Assembly (NCBI GenBank): GCA_964405465.1
Contig: CAYONZ010000005.1
Span: 1-64,000, forward strand
Reading direction: 5' to 3'
Origin: CAYONZ01 sp964405465
GTDB taxonomy: Bacteria > Bdellovibrionota > Bdellovibrionia > Bdellovibrionales > JAMPXM01
Length of the DNA: 64,000 nucleotides
In this document: one piece after another, positions 8,271 through 17,182 of the stretch
Position numbering within the stretch: position 1 is the stretch's first letter
How the letters are laid out: each line of letters opens with the position of its first letter
Position numbers and translations under genes: made by a program
Notes under the pieces: model-generated
What the model saw: the letters and a program-made list of their open reading frames with translations, nothing else
The model's database searches: none
What the model was told of the DNA's origin: nothing

Positions 8271-9202
8271 ATTTGGTCAATGGTGTTTTGTTGGTCGACA
8301 AGCCCACTGGAATGACCAGTCATGATGTTGTGGGGCGATTAAGGCGTCTTTTGGGTATTCGAGCAATTGGCCATGCAGGTACTTTAGATCCTTTGGCCAC
8401 CGGACTGCTTGTTGTGCTTGTTGGTGAGGCGACAAAAATTTCCGATTATGTTTTGAATGAAGAAAAAGGCTATCAGGTCGAATTTCAATTCGGATATGAA
8501 ACTGAGACTTGGGATACTGAAGGCCTTCGATTAGAGTCGTCCATAGTGCAATCTGGATGTATGGATCCCAAAAACCTTCCCTGGAAAAGTGTCGCAGAGG
8601 GTCTTGTTGGTCCACTTGACTTACCTATTCCTGCATATTCTGCTAAAAAAATAAATGGCACTAAACTATACGATTTGGCGAGGTCTGGAAAGTCTTTCGA
8701 TTTGCCCTTGCGAACTATGACATTTTCGCATCTTGAGTTGCTCGAGGGAGACGAGGCTTCTGTTCGGTTCAAATGCTCGAAAGGAAGTTTTGTGCGCTCA
8801 TGGGTTTATCAGTTGGGAAAATTGCTTGAGGTTGGTGCCACCATGTCAGGACTGCGAAGGACTTGGTCCTCTCCATTTTCAGTGGAACAGGCGTTGTCAC
8901 TCGAAGAAATTGAGCGTCTTTGGCTTGCACGCTCAGAGCGTGCTGGAACAGTATTTGGACCCGCATGGGTTGAAATGAGCCGAGCCGTCCCGGGGGCGCA
9001 TCGCCTCATTTTGAATACTAGGGATCAGAGATTGGCATCCAATGGCCAAATTCCCAATGCGTTGGTGGAAGAATTGAATGAATTAAGTCAAACCGTGAAA
9101 TGGGTTTCATTAATCAGTGAGTCATCTCAGGATCTGATCGCCATTTTGGGTCGGGAGACATCTGGCGAATTCAGGATTAGGCGCGGATTTCGGGTCACCT
9201 AA
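8267..9202 (+). CDS. truB: tRNA pseudouridine(55) synthase TruB
   Basis: The protein has 311 residues. The start overlaps the rbfA stop (ATGA). The catalytic motif is GHAGTLDPLATGLL, with the nucleophilic Asp in TLDP. KPTGMTSHDVV near the N-terminus and PAYSAKKINGTKLYDLAR in the middle are also family motifs. It makes pseudouridine 55 in the T-loop of tRNAs. The C-terminal PUA-like region is present but divergent. It ends the 2978-9202 cluster. Confidence 0.96.
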   Translation: MNLVNGVLLVDKPTGMTSHDVVGRLRRLLGIRAIGHAGTLDPLATGLLVVLVGEATKISDYVLNEEKGYQVEFQFGYETETWDTEGLRLESSIVQSGCMDPKNLPWKSVAEGLVGPLDLPIPAYSAKKINGTKLYDLARSGKSFDLPLRTMTFSHLELLEGDEASVRFKCSKGSFVRSWVYQLGKLLEVGATMSGLRRTWSSPFSVEQALSLEEIERLWLARSERAGTVFGPAWVEMSRAVPGAHRLILNTRDQRLASNGQIPNALVEELNELSQTVKWVSLISESSQDLIAILGRETSGEFRIRRGFRVT

Positions 9203-9428
9203 AAGGCGCGGTATAGAATGCTGTCGTCTTTTGGTTTGGATATCAATTTTAAACGCGGTTTCGATATGGGTGAAATCATCAATAAAATCAGACAGAAAGA
9301 AATAGAGGCTTGACGCATTCTGGGTGGTCATCTAAACCTATCTGAGCCTATATTTTATTTAGGAAAAGCTCTGCTTTACGAAGGCCAAAACGTAAGCTGG
9401 GGCGAACATTTTAACCGGAGGAACTGGC

Positions 9429-9692
9429 ATGTACGGATATCAAAAAGAACAGGTCGTAAAGCATTTTCAACGTAAAGATTTGGATACAGGAAGTCCTGAA
9501 GTTCAAATCGCTCTTTTGACGTTTCGAATTCGTGAATTGACTGAGCACTTTAAAGTTCACAAGAAAGATAACCATAGTCGTGAAGGTCTTGTGACACTTG
9601 TTAATCGTCGTAAAAAACTGTTAACCTATCTCAAGGGAAAGAATCCAACCCGTTACAACACACTTTTGGGTGAGTTGGATCTACGTAAATAA
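9429..9692 (+). CDS. rpsO: 30S ribosomal protein S15
   Basis: The protein has 87 residues, close to the family norm. It shows DTGSPEVQIALLTFRI and the conserved SREGLVTLVNRRKKLLTYLK segment. S15 binds 16S rRNA early in assembly of the 30S platform. CGGAGG lies about ten bases before the ATG. The order rpsO-pnp is widely conserved. An intrinsic terminator follows, which would favour S15 over pnp transcription. Confidence 0.97.
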   Translation: MYGYQKEQVVKHFQRKDLDTGSPEVQIALLTFRIRELTEHFKVHKKDNHSREGLVTLVNRRKKLLTYLKGKNPTRYNTLLGELDLRK

Positions 9693-9703
9693 AGCATGTT
9701 TAC

Positions 9704-9735
9704 AAAAGAGGGAGCCAGATGGTTCCCTCTTTTTT
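9704..9735 (+). terminator. intrinsic terminator after rpsO
   Basis: A ten-base stem (AAAAGAGGGA with TCCCTCTTTT) with a ten-base loop is followed by further T. It lies between rpsO and pnp, so pnp probably depends on read-through or its own promoter. Confidence 0.85.
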
Positions 9736-9800
9736 CTTAAGTCTACTCCCAATATTTTTCTGATTTAAGCACCACTGAGGTGGGCATCTAAGGAGATTGT

Positions 9801-11909
9801 ATGAAAACAACAGTATCAGCAGTGGTCGGTGGCAAAACTATTACAATTGAGTCTGGCAGGTTGGCAAAGCAGGCAGATGGGTCTGCACTTGTGACATGCG
9901 GAAACAATATGGTCTTGGTCACAGTGGTGTCCTCAAAAAACGAAACCGATAAAGACTTCTTTCCTCTGACTGTTGAATATGTTGAAAAATTTTATGCCAC
10001 AGGAAAAATTCCTGGTGGATATTTTAAGCGTGAGGGAAAACCTACGACTAATGCAACGCTCATTGCTCGTCTCATCGATCGACCGATTCGTCCTGTTTTT
10101 CCTGAAGGATATAACTATGAAACACAAGTTGTTGCGACTGTTTTAAGTTATGATGGAACTTTTCCGTTAGAAACGCTTGCGAGCTTAGGAGCTTCTGCGG
10201 CCATTCATATTAGTGATATTCCATTCAATGGACCTACAGCAGCTATTCAAGTTGCTCGTGTTAAAGGCGATTTTATTCTCAACCCGAGCATGGCTCAGCT
10301 TGAAGAATCAGATATGGATATCATTGTTGCGGGAACTCGAAATGGAATCTTAATGGTTGAGGGGGAGACGAAATTTGTTTCAGAAGCAGATGCATTGGCT
10401 GCTTTGAAATTCGCTCATCAATCCTTGATGCCTTTGTTTGATATTCAGGATGAACTTCGTAAAAAAATGGGAGCAAAATCAAAACGGAATTTTACTCCAT
10501 TCGCAGTTGATGCCGAATTTAAAAAGAAGCTCGAAAGCTTTTTGTCTCCAAAAATTAAAGCGGCGCTTCATATTCGTGAGAAACAGGAGCGTTATGCTGC
10601 ATATGAGGCAGCAAAAGATGCCGCGAAGACCGAGTTTTTAGTTCCTTTGGCTGGTCAGCCTGAATTCGAACTTCGTAAAAAAGAGCTTGGATTTACTGTG
10701 GAAGCTTTGAAGTATACGCTGTCTCGCCTATTAATTCTCGATGAAAAGATTCGAATAGACGGTCGAGATACGACGACCGTACGTCCGATTGCCTGTGAGG
10801 TGGGCTTATTGCCGCGTGCTCATGGTTCTGGTTTATTTACTCGTGGTGAGACTCAGGTCTTGGGAACAGTGACTTTGGGAACAGGCGATGATGAGCAAAT
10901 GATCGATGCGTTGCATGGAACTGAAAAACGTCGATTTTTGTTGCACTACAACTTTCCTCCTTACTCTGTCGGTGAGGTGGGCCGAATGGGTGGGCAGAGT
11001 CGACGAGAGTTGGGCCATGGTAATCTTGCTGAGCGTGCCTTGAAGGCAGTTTTGCCAGACTTTGAGAAGTTTCCATATACGATGCGTATTGTGAGTGAGG
11101 TTCTTGAAAGCAATGGATCGAGCTCAATGGGGACCGTGTGTTCTGGAACTTTGGCATTGCTTGATGCCGGTGTGCCGATTAAGGGCAATGTAGCTGGGAT
11201 TGCGATGGGTCTTATTAAAGAGGGTGATCGAGTGGCCGTTTTGACGGACATTTTGGGTGATGAGGATCATCTTGGGGACATGGATTTCAAAGTCGCAGGA
11301 AATCGGGATGGCATAACTTCGCTTCAAATGGATATCAAAATTGACAGCATCAATTTTGATATCATGGAGCAGGCTTTACGGCAGGCAAAGGATGGTCGAA
11401 ATCACATTTTGAATGAGATGGAAAAAGTTATGAAATCACCTCGTGGGCAAATTTCGGAATTTGCTCCGCGTATTGAGACGATCAGAGTTAAGCCAGAGAA
11501 GGTTCGAGAAATTATCGGTGCCGGCGGTAAGGTAATCAAAGGGATCATCGAAGAGACAGGTGTAAAGATTGACATAGAGGATGATGGAACAGTGCATGTG
11601 GCCTCTAGTGATCCCCAGATGACGAAAAAAGCCATCGATTTGATTATGCAGATTGCAGCAGAGGCTGAAGTCGGTAAGGTTTATAAGGGGAAAGTTGTTA
11701 AAATTGTAGACTTCGGTGCCTTTGTTGAGATTTTGCCGAGCACCCAGGGACTTTTGCACATTTCGGAAATTGCTCATGAGAGATTGCGTACGGTTTCTGA
11801 GGTTTTGAGCGAGGGAGATCTTGTGGATGTTAAAGTTCTTGAGATTGATCGGGCGGGTCGCGTGAAACTATCGCGCAAGGCTATTTTGGAGCCTTCAAAA
11901 AATAATTAA
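9801..11909 (+). CDS. pnp: polyribonucleotide nucleotidyltransferase (PNPase)
   Basis: The protein has 702 residues, the usual length. Two RNase PH domains (about 1-230 and 310-545) flank an all-helical linker. FFPLTVEYVEKFYATGKIPG and GETQVLGTVTLGT are core motifs, and the KH domain (IIGAGGKVIKGIIEETGVKI) and S1 domain (YKGKVVKIVDFGAFVEI) follow. It degrades RNA 3' to 5' with phosphate and is part of the degradosome in many bacteria. AAGGAGATTGT precedes the ATG. The stop TAA overlaps the next ATG by one base. Confidence 0.97.
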   Translation: MKTTVSAVVGGKTITIESGRLAKQADGSALVTCGNNMVLVTVVSSKNETDKDFFPLTVEYVEKFYATGKIPGGYFKREGKPTTNATLIARLIDRPIRPVFPEGYNYETQVVATVLSYDGTFPLETLASLGASAAIHISDIPFNGPTAAIQVARVKGDFILNPSMAQLEESDMDIIVAGTRNGILMVEGETKFVSEADALAALKFAHQSLMPLFDIQDELRKKMGAKSKRNFTPFAVDAEFKKKLESFLSPKIKAALHIREKQERYAAYEAAKDAAKTEFLVPLAGQPEFELRKKELGFTVEALKYTLSRLLILDEKIRIDGRDTTTVRPIACEVGLLPRAHGSGLFTRGETQVLGTVTLGTGDDEQMIDALHGTEKRRFLLHYNFPPYSVGEVGRMGGQSRRELGHGNLAERALKAVLPDFEKFPYTMRIVSEVLESNGSSSMGTVCSGTLALLDAGVPIKGNVAGIAMGLIKEGDRVAVLTDILGDEDHLGDMDFKVAGNRDGITSLQMDIKIDSINFDIMEQALRQAKDGRNHILNEMEKVMKSPRGQISEFAPRIETIRVKPEKVREIIGAGGKVIKGIIEETGVKIDIEDDGTVHVASSDPQMTKKAIDLIMQIAAEAEVGKVYKGKVVKIVDFGAFVEILPSTQGLLHISEIAHERLRTVSEVLSEGDLVDVKVLEIDRAGRVKLSRKAILEPSKNN

Positions 11910-13183
11910 TGAAGACCAATTCAAATTTTCAAAAAACTCTGTTGAAGAGCGGAATTCGGGTGGTGACTGAAAATCACCCTTCCGCTAGGGCTGCAGTTGC
12001 TGGGGTTTGGTCAGATGTTGGTACTCGATATGAATCACCAGATGATTCTGGGGTTTCGCATCTCATTGAGCATCTACTTTTTAAGCGAACTAAAAATCGA
12101 ACCGCTTTTCAAATTGCAAAAGAGATGGAGGCGGTGGGTGGAGATATCAATGCCTTCACCGGGCGGGAGCATACTTGTTTTCATACACATTCTTTGAGTG
12201 AACACTTGTCCTTGTCGTTGGACCTTTTGTCGGATGTCTTTTGTCGACCGGCGTTTGATCTTTCTGATTTAGAGAAAGAGAAGCAAGTTGTTATTCAAGA
12301 AATTCGCATGTCGGAAGAACAAGTTGAGGAGTCTATCTTTGATCGATTTCTAACTTTAGCCTATCGGGGAAGTTCTCTGAGTTTGCCCATATTGGGAACG
12401 GTTGAATCAATCGAAACAATGCGAAAAAAGCAGATACTTGACTACTACCTCACTCACTATGGGCCTAAGCAAACAATCGTGGCCGTTGCGGGAAGAGTTG
12501 ATCACCATCAGGTAGTTGATCTTGTTGAAGAAAAGTTTGTCTGGTCTAAGAAACGACAAGCTCGTGGCGATGACCATTTTCAACGTGCAAAGCTCAAAGG
12601 GTTTCGGGAATATGTTGGTCGTCCGTCGGAGCAAGTCCACATACTTTTGGGACTGCCAGCATCTCATTTTAAATCGCGCCTCCGTTTTGAAGCATTTGTG
12701 GCCAATTCTTTGTTAGGAGGCGGTATGACCTCGCGTCTATATCAAGGTATTCGCGAGAGACGTGGTTTGGCCTATTCTGTTTATTCGACCCTGATGAGCT
12801 TTTTGGATACTGGTCTTTCATTGATCTATGCTGGTACTGATCCTGAAAAGGTCGAAAAGGTATTGGAATTGATTGTTAAAGAGGTCCATCGGTTGCAAGC
12901 CAATGGAATTTCAAAACGTGAGTTGGATTTTTTCAAAACTCAAGTGCGAGGACAGATTCTTTTGGGTTCTGATGATCTGGAAAATAGAATGAATTCTTTG
13001 GGTGTAAATGAGTTGGTATTCGGTCGATATCGTCCGATTGAAGAGGTGATGGGCGAAATTGAGAAGGTCTCAGTGGATTCCGTTCGAGAATATTTAGACT
13101 CATTGTGGAAGCCTTCGCAGTTTGGATTGCTTTTGATGGGACCGGAAGAGTATCGGGATCGAAATTGGCTTTCGATGTTTTGA
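11909..13183 (+). CDS. M16-family zinc metallopeptidase
   Basis: The protein has 424 residues. The inverted zinc motif HLIEH lies near residue 50, and the third ligand Glu is in VIQEIRMSEEQ, about 75 residues on. The C-terminal half contains the family's LLGGGMTSRLYQGIRERRGL motif. This arrangement (pnp followed by a PqqL/YmxG-like processing peptidase) is common. The single-chain length of about 420 residues fits bacterial M16B members. The substrate is unknown. Its start is coupled to the pnp stop. Confidence 0.9.
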   Translation: MKTNSNFQKTLLKSGIRVVTENHPSARAAVAGVWSDVGTRYESPDDSGVSHLIEHLLFKRTKNRTAFQIAKEMEAVGGDINAFTGREHTCFHTHSLSEHLSLSLDLLSDVFCRPAFDLSDLEKEKQVVIQEIRMSEEQVEESIFDRFLTLAYRGSSLSLPILGTVESIETMRKKQILDYYLTHYGPKQTIVAVAGRVDHHQVVDLVEEKFVWSKKRQARGDDHFQRAKLKGFREYVGRPSEQVHILLGLPASHFKSRLRFEAFVANSLLGGGMTSRLYQGIRERRGLAYSVYSTLMSFLDTGLSLIYAGTDPEKVEKVLELIVKEVHRLQANGISKRELDFFKTQVRGQILLGSDDLENRMNSLGVNELVFGRYRPIEEVMGEIEKVSVDSVREYLDSLWKPSQFGLLLMGPEEYRDRNWLSMF

Positions 13184-13199
13184 TTGATTTGGGGGATGT

Positions 13200-13649
13200 G
13201 TGTTGAAGATAAAATTGAAGATCAAAAAATTGAGTCATTACAAGGGGGAAGCTCCTAAATATCAAACCGATCTTGCGAGCGGTTTTGATGTAAGAGCACA
13301 GCTTGATGCCACTGTAACCTTGAAACCAGGAGAAAGGGCCCTTATTCCAACCGGGTTGTCATTTGAGATACCAGATGGATATGAGGTCCAGGCTCGGCCT
13401 CGAAGCGGTTATGCAATCAAACAGGGAATGACACTCCTCAATACCCCAGGGACCATCGATGCTGATTATCGTGGTGAGGTGAAAATTATTTTGATTAATC
13501 TTGGTCAGGAGCCTGTAGCCATTCAAGATCAAGAGAGAATTGCTCAGTTGGTTTTGTGTCCGGTTTTACAAGCTGAATTCGATTGGGTGGAAAGTTTGGG
13601 GGACTCGTCTCGAGGAGAGGGTGGCTTCGGAAGTACTGGTAAAGGGTAG
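13200..13649 (+). CDS. dut: deoxyuridine 5'-triphosphate nucleotidohydrolase
   Basis: The protein has 149 residues. All trimeric dUTPase motifs are visible: ASGFDVRA (motif 1), ARPRSGYAIKQGM (motif 2), GTIDADYRGEVKI with the catalytic Asp (motif 3), RIAQLVL (motif 4), and the C-terminal Gly-rich RGEGGFGSTGKG (motif 5). It hydrolyses dUTP to dUMP and keeps uracil out of DNA. The GTG at 13200 is used, after GGGGGA; TTG 13203 is an alternative. Confidence 0.95.
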   Translation: MLKIKLKIKKLSHYKGEAPKYQTDLASGFDVRAQLDATVTLKPGERALIPTGLSFEIPDGYEVQARPRSGYAIKQGMTLLNTPGTIDADYRGEVKIILINLGQEPVAIQDQERIAQLVLCPVLQAEFDWVESLGDSSRGEGGFGSTGKG

Positions 13650-14092
13650 AAGTATTGATTGTTGTGGTTTTTTTTGGGGGCGGGGCCGTAAGAGGGCAAT
13701 TCTGATTCGATCCGACCTGAGAAAAACTGAATAAGCAAAAACGGATAGCTAGGATCTGAGCATGATCCGATCGTGCCAAAGAGAAAATGGGTCGAGTGCA
13801 TTCTCAAATGGTCGGACGTCGTGTGCCGAGGCGATAGGACTGATTTTTGCGTTGCTCATGCTCTCTATCAACTCACTTTCGCTACCTCTGTGTAGTGGGC
13901 CTACAAAATGCGGACACGCCCTAAATAGATACTGATTTCTAGGATCTGAATCATCTGTATAGTCTCTTCGAAGCGAGAGACAAAACGAACTGCAAATTTT
14001 TTGAACCGATTCTGTCTTTTGAAAAGTGCTTTGGTTCCCCTTGAATCTATGGCAGACTTCTATTTTGAAACGTTATTTCTGAAAAACAACTT
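13650..14092. other. intergenic region between dut and a convergent membrane gene
   Basis: I see no convincing gene in these 443 bases. There is a G-rich patch just after dut. The 11-mer CTAGGATCTGA occurs twice in direct orientation (13749 and 13939). A bulged hairpin, GTCTCTTCG with CGAGAGAC, lies at 13962-13981. The hairpin has no T-run after it on either strand. Confidence 0.5.
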
Positions 14093-14716
14093 TTATTGAC
14101 GATTGACCTCATCTTGCATTTTGTCGAGAGACTCTACTCGCTGGTAGCTTCGAAACTTTGGGGGCTCTAGCGAGGCTTTTAATGCGTTAAAAGCCCAGGC
14201 CATCACAAACATCAAATAAAGCGCTCCAATAATTCGCGAGACTTTTTGTTTGTCGAGTTGAAACTGGTGTACAAGGCCAACGATTAGGATCAGGCAGGAA
14301 CACCCAAAGCCCAGTAAATCAATTGGTGCAAAGAAATCAGACAAGATATGAAAGCACAGGTAGGGAAGGCCAGACAAGGTGACAAGTGTCGACAGTGTTT
14401 TGATGTGTACCTCTTTGGCCATTCCGAGGGAAAGACTATAGAGAATGATGAGTGTAGTAACTCCCGCTAGAATCAGCACTATAAAAGGCCAAATGAAAAT
14501 TCCGAAAAAAAAGTTGATGTAGTTCTGGCTGACAATTCCTAACAATGCTCCTGAGCCTGCACTTAGAATAAATTGAAGAATTAAAATGATTGGCCAGTCT
14601 AGGGTAGGTGCAGATTTGATGGCACGGACCGGATTTTTAATAAAATCAAGAAAATAAGGTAAAAGTTCTTTAATTTCGACAAGGTATTTTTTGGCATGTT
14701 GAGAAAACTCGCTCAT
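14093..14716 (-). CDS. Yip1-like multi-pass membrane protein
   Basis: The protein has 207 residues with about five hydrophobic segments (near 43-60, 66-90, 108-128, 133-150 and 165-185). A short amphipathic N-terminus reads FLDFIKNPVRAIKSAPTLDW; the pattern of amphipathic helix, then 'P...A...P', then transmembrane helices resembles bacterial Yip1-domain proteins. The family assignment is tentative and no enzymatic motif is seen. It follows two other envelope-type genes on the same strand with nine bases before it, suggesting an operon of 15848 to 14093. Confidence 0.6.
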   Translation of the reverse strand: MSEFSQHAKKYLVEIKELLPYFLDFIKNPVRAIKSAPTLDWPIILILQFILSAGSGALLGIVSQNYINFFFGIFIWPFIVLILAGVTTLIILYSLSLGMAKEVHIKTLSTLVTLSGLPYLCFHILSDFFAPIDLLGFGCSCLILIVGLVHQFQLDKQKVSRIIGALYLMFVMAWAFNALKASLEPPKFRSYQRVESLDKMQDEVNRQ

Positions 14717-14725
14717 GCCTTCATG

Positions 14726-15130
14726 TCAGCATTTATGTTCCTGCTCGGCAACTGAAATTGCGAGTTCGATACATTTATCACGAAGTTCTCGGGTCGTGTG
14801 GGCCGAAATCTGCGAGCAGTTAATGATTGCGGGTGATAGATCTTGAGCTTGGGCTTTTGGTGTGGCGATAGTGTAACCGTGCTCTTCAAGAATCATCCGG
14901 ACGATCGAAGACTTGCAGCGGCCAGTGAAATTAAGATCGCCAGTAATGAACAGAGGAGTTCTTGAGATTAGGCAGTTGTGCTTAAGGTGGTTTCGGATCC
15001 AAAATCGAAGGAGAAGGTGAAAGCCAAGATATTTTGTAAATCCAAATAAGAGCGCGAAAAAAAAAGAATTTAGCCCGATGGAATTTGTTGTTGGCGTATT
15101 TGAATCGCAGATATTATTAAAATTTTGCAT
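14726..15130 (-). CDS. hypothetical protein with one membrane segment
   Basis: The protein is about 134 residues from ATG 15130, which overlaps the stop of the upstream barrel gene by 14 bases; an in-frame start at 15175 would overlap more. A single hydrophobic stretch (near residues 20-42) is followed by a Cys-containing domain with PLFITGDLNFTGRCKSS and a helix RMILEEHGY. Cysteines recur up to the final residue. I do not recognise a family with confidence. Operon position between a barrel protein and a multi-pass membrane protein suggests an envelope role. Confidence 0.45.
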   Translation of the reverse strand: MQNFNNICDSNTPTTNSIGLNSFFFALLFGFTKYLGFHLLLRFWIRNHLKHNCLISRTPLFITGDLNFTGRCKSSIVRMILEEHGYTIATPKAQAQDLSPAIINCSQISAHTTRELRDKCIELAISVAEQEHKC

Positions 15131-15848
15131 CGAATCGGATGGTGGCATCAAAAGCCGATTTATCGATGGTGTCATCGATCATTGAAGAATGTGTTGAAAT
15201 TTCTCCTCCAACACTGAAGACATTTGAGAATCGGAGATCCAGTCCGGCGACAGCTACACTAGCTGGAGTGCTGACCTCTTCAGTTACAGTTGTGGCAACT
15301 TTTTGCAGTTTTAAATACCGACCTGCTACCCCTCCGCCAATGTGGAAACCAATGTTGGAATAAAGATGATCTTGATAAAGAAGTTTGAGGTCAAACTCCT
15401 TTATTCCAACAATGTAGTCATGGTAGCTGTTTTCGCCAAAGCTTCGTACGCTTCCTTCGGCAATCCAGTTTTCAGAAAAGAGATCAATTCCGAAAGAGAC
15501 CTGAATTCCGCTTTGTGCAATTCTTGTTTTTTCACCTCCTGGATGTTGGAGTGTGCTGAGGGTTGTTGCATATCCGAGGCCTGTATGAAACTTCACCTTT
15601 TCAAATGGGTCATTATAGATGTCTTCAGCTTGTGCTTGGACCCGCCTGGCGCGCGCTTGAGTTTTTGGTGACGACAGCTCACTCACGATCTGATTGTATC
15701 CAATAGAATTTTCATCTTCATCGTCTACGCTAGGAATTGCCCAAGCAGAACCCGCTGTTCCTGCTAGACTTAAGACAAGCGCCAATTGGGCGAGAGAGGC
15801 TTTTTGGATAAGAAGACTTCGGATAATTTGTAATTTGCTAGTATTCAT
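15117..15848 (-). CDS. putative outer-membrane beta-barrel protein
   Basis: The protein has 243 residues. Residues 1-38 form a long signal peptide ending GTAGSAWA. After a charged spacer with an Arg/Ala/Gln-rich helix (QARARRVQAQAED), residues about 85-243 show alternating hydrophobic strands and finish with the Phe-terminated strand IRFDAKF, as expected for barrel assembly by Bam. It is divergent from the 15928 gene, with an 80-base shared upstream region. The substrate or partner is unknown. Confidence 0.65.
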   Translation of the reverse strand: MNTSKLQIIRSLLIQKASLAQLALVLSLAGTAGSAWAIPSVDDEDENSIGYNQIVSELSSPKTQARARRVQAQAEDIYNDPFEKVKFHTGLGYATTLSTLQHPGGEKTRIAQSGIQVSFGIDLFSENWIAEGSVRSFGENSYHDYIVGIKEFDLKLLYQDHLYSNIGFHIGGGVAGRYLKLQKVATTVTEEVSTPASVAVAGLDLRFSNVFSVGGEISTHSSMIDDTIDKSAFDATIRFDAKF

Positions 15849-15927
15849 ACTCTCAGCTTAGCAAAAAAGTATAGAAAAGCAAAAACTCGTCTTTTCAAGT
15901 CTGGTGTAGATTTGCAAAAATGAAAGT

Positions 15928-16419
15928 ATGAATACAAAAAATGGATTTTGCGCCTTTTGTAGTGAACCTCGAAAGTTTGTTCGGAAGAAACACTTGAGTG
16001 CCATTGATGTCGTGATGGCGACGATGGCAACAGGTCTTTTGATGCTGGTCTTTTGGCAGGGTTTTGAGCCTCGTGCTTTGATGATTCTCGCATTTTTCTT
16101 AGGGGTAGCCGAGACCTTTATGATTATGCGGTGGAGAGTGGCCATTGCTTGCCCTTATTGTGGATTTGATCCGGTAGTTTATAAACGAAACCCTGAGCAG
16201 GCGGCCGCGATGGTGCAACATTTTATGAAGACTCGCAAAGAAGATCCAACTGCACTTCTAAAGAAGGTGGTACGTCTTAAGCCGATTGCCAAGCCTCAAG
16301 TGGTAGGATTGAAACCTGGAGCGCGAGCTGGAGTCGTAGGTTCGGCCTCGGTTTCTTCACAGGTTGATTCAGAGAGGTCAGAGACTTCGCGAGACAAGAA
16401 AACGACTGCTGCCATTTGA
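15928..16419 (+). CDS. membrane protein with two CxxC knuckles around a TM hairpin
   Basis: The protein has 163 residues. An N-terminal CAFC pair (residues 8-11) precedes two hydrophobic helices (about 26-44 and 48-65), and a second pair, CPYCG, follows at about 75. Both pairs would lie on the same, probably cytoplasmic, side and could share one zinc ion. The tail is basic and low in complexity (Lys, Val, Ser), possibly a nucleic-acid or partner contact. I know no named family. It is divergent from the barrel gene and followed by a glycosyltransferase. Confidence 0.6.
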   Translation: MNTKNGFCAFCSEPRKFVRKKHLSAIDVVMATMATGLLMLVFWQGFEPRALMILAFFLGVAETFMIMRWRVAIACPYCGFDPVVYKRNPEQAAAMVQHFMKTRKEDPTALLKKVVRLKPIAKPQVVGLKPGARAGVVGSASVSSQVDSERSETSRDKKTTAAI

Positions 16420-16483
16420 AAAGGCATGTCATTAATTCGGCAAAGCCGTTGCCCAGGCTGTTTCCTACAAGTACAGTCTCTCT

Positions 16484-17182
16484 ATGAAATCTTTGGTCAT
16501 TATTCCTACCTACAATGAAGCTGAAAATATTGCGAGTATTGTCGCCGCCGTTTGTGCAGAGGTCCCCTCTGTTGAGATTTTAGTTGTGGATGATAATTCT
16601 CCGGATGGCACGGGAGGAATTGTTGAGAGTATGCAAGTTACAAATCCGAAACTCCATATTTTGAAACGTCCTGGAAAACAGGGTTTGGGCAGAGCCTATC
16701 TTGCGGGGTTTGAATGGGGACTGAAATCTGGATTTGAAATTTTGGTAGAAATGGATGCCGATTTTTCTCACCGACCGGCGGATCTCAAGAAAATTTTGAT
16801 GGCAGCTCAGGATGTCGATTTCGTTGTGGGCTCACGCTATGTTCCGGGAGGAGCGACGGTCAATTGGGGACTTATGCGAAAGATTATTAGTCGTGGCGGC
16901 AGTCTTTATTCACGATTGATTTTGGGTTATCCCCTTAGGGACTGGACAGGAGGCTTCAATGCTTGGCGAAAATCGGTCCTGGAGGGAATCGATTATCTCT
17001 CGGTGAAGTCAGAGGGCTACAGTTTTCAGATTGAATTGAAGTATCGAAGTCTTAAGCGTGGATTCAAGGCGTTAGAAGTCCCGATAGTTTTTGAGGATAG
17101 AAGAATTGGCCAAAGTAAAATGAGCTTCAAGATCGTCATCGAGGCCTTCTATCGTGTCTGGGGGATGCGTTTTGATGTTTAA
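16484..17182 (+). CDS. dolichol-phosphate-mannose-synthase-like GT2 glycosyltransferase
   Basis: The protein has 232 residues and a GT-A fold. IIPTYNEAENI and DDNSPDGTG bind the nucleotide sugar, and DADFSH is the metal-binding motif. The central GSRYVPGG and DWTGGFNAWR motifs, then EGYSFQIE, match polyprenol monophosphomannose synthases. It lacks the C-terminal membrane helices of two-domain family members. It probably transfers a hexose from a nucleotide sugar to polyprenyl phosphate at the inner face of the membrane. Its end overlaps the next gene. Confidence 0.88.
   Translation: MKSLVIIPTYNEAENIASIVAAVCAEVPSVEILVVDDNSPDGTGGIVESMQVTNPKLHILKRPGKQGLGRAYLAGFEWGLKSGFEILVEMDADFSHRPADLKKILMAAQDVDFVVGSRYVPGGATVNWGLMRKIISRGGSLYSRLILGYPLRDWTGGFNAWRKSVLEGIDYLSVKSEGYSFQIELKYRSLKRGFKALEVPIVFEDRRIGQSKMSFKIVIEAFYRVWGMRFDV

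Noticed and set aside
9310..9338. TTGACG plus TAAACC as an rpsO promoter
   Set aside because: The -10 box matches consensus at only three bases and other AT-rich choices are equal.
14726..15130. Likeness of LFITGDLNFTGRC to a low-molecular-weight phosphatase loop
   Set aside because: The Cys-X5-Arg signature is not present, and the match is too short to name a function.
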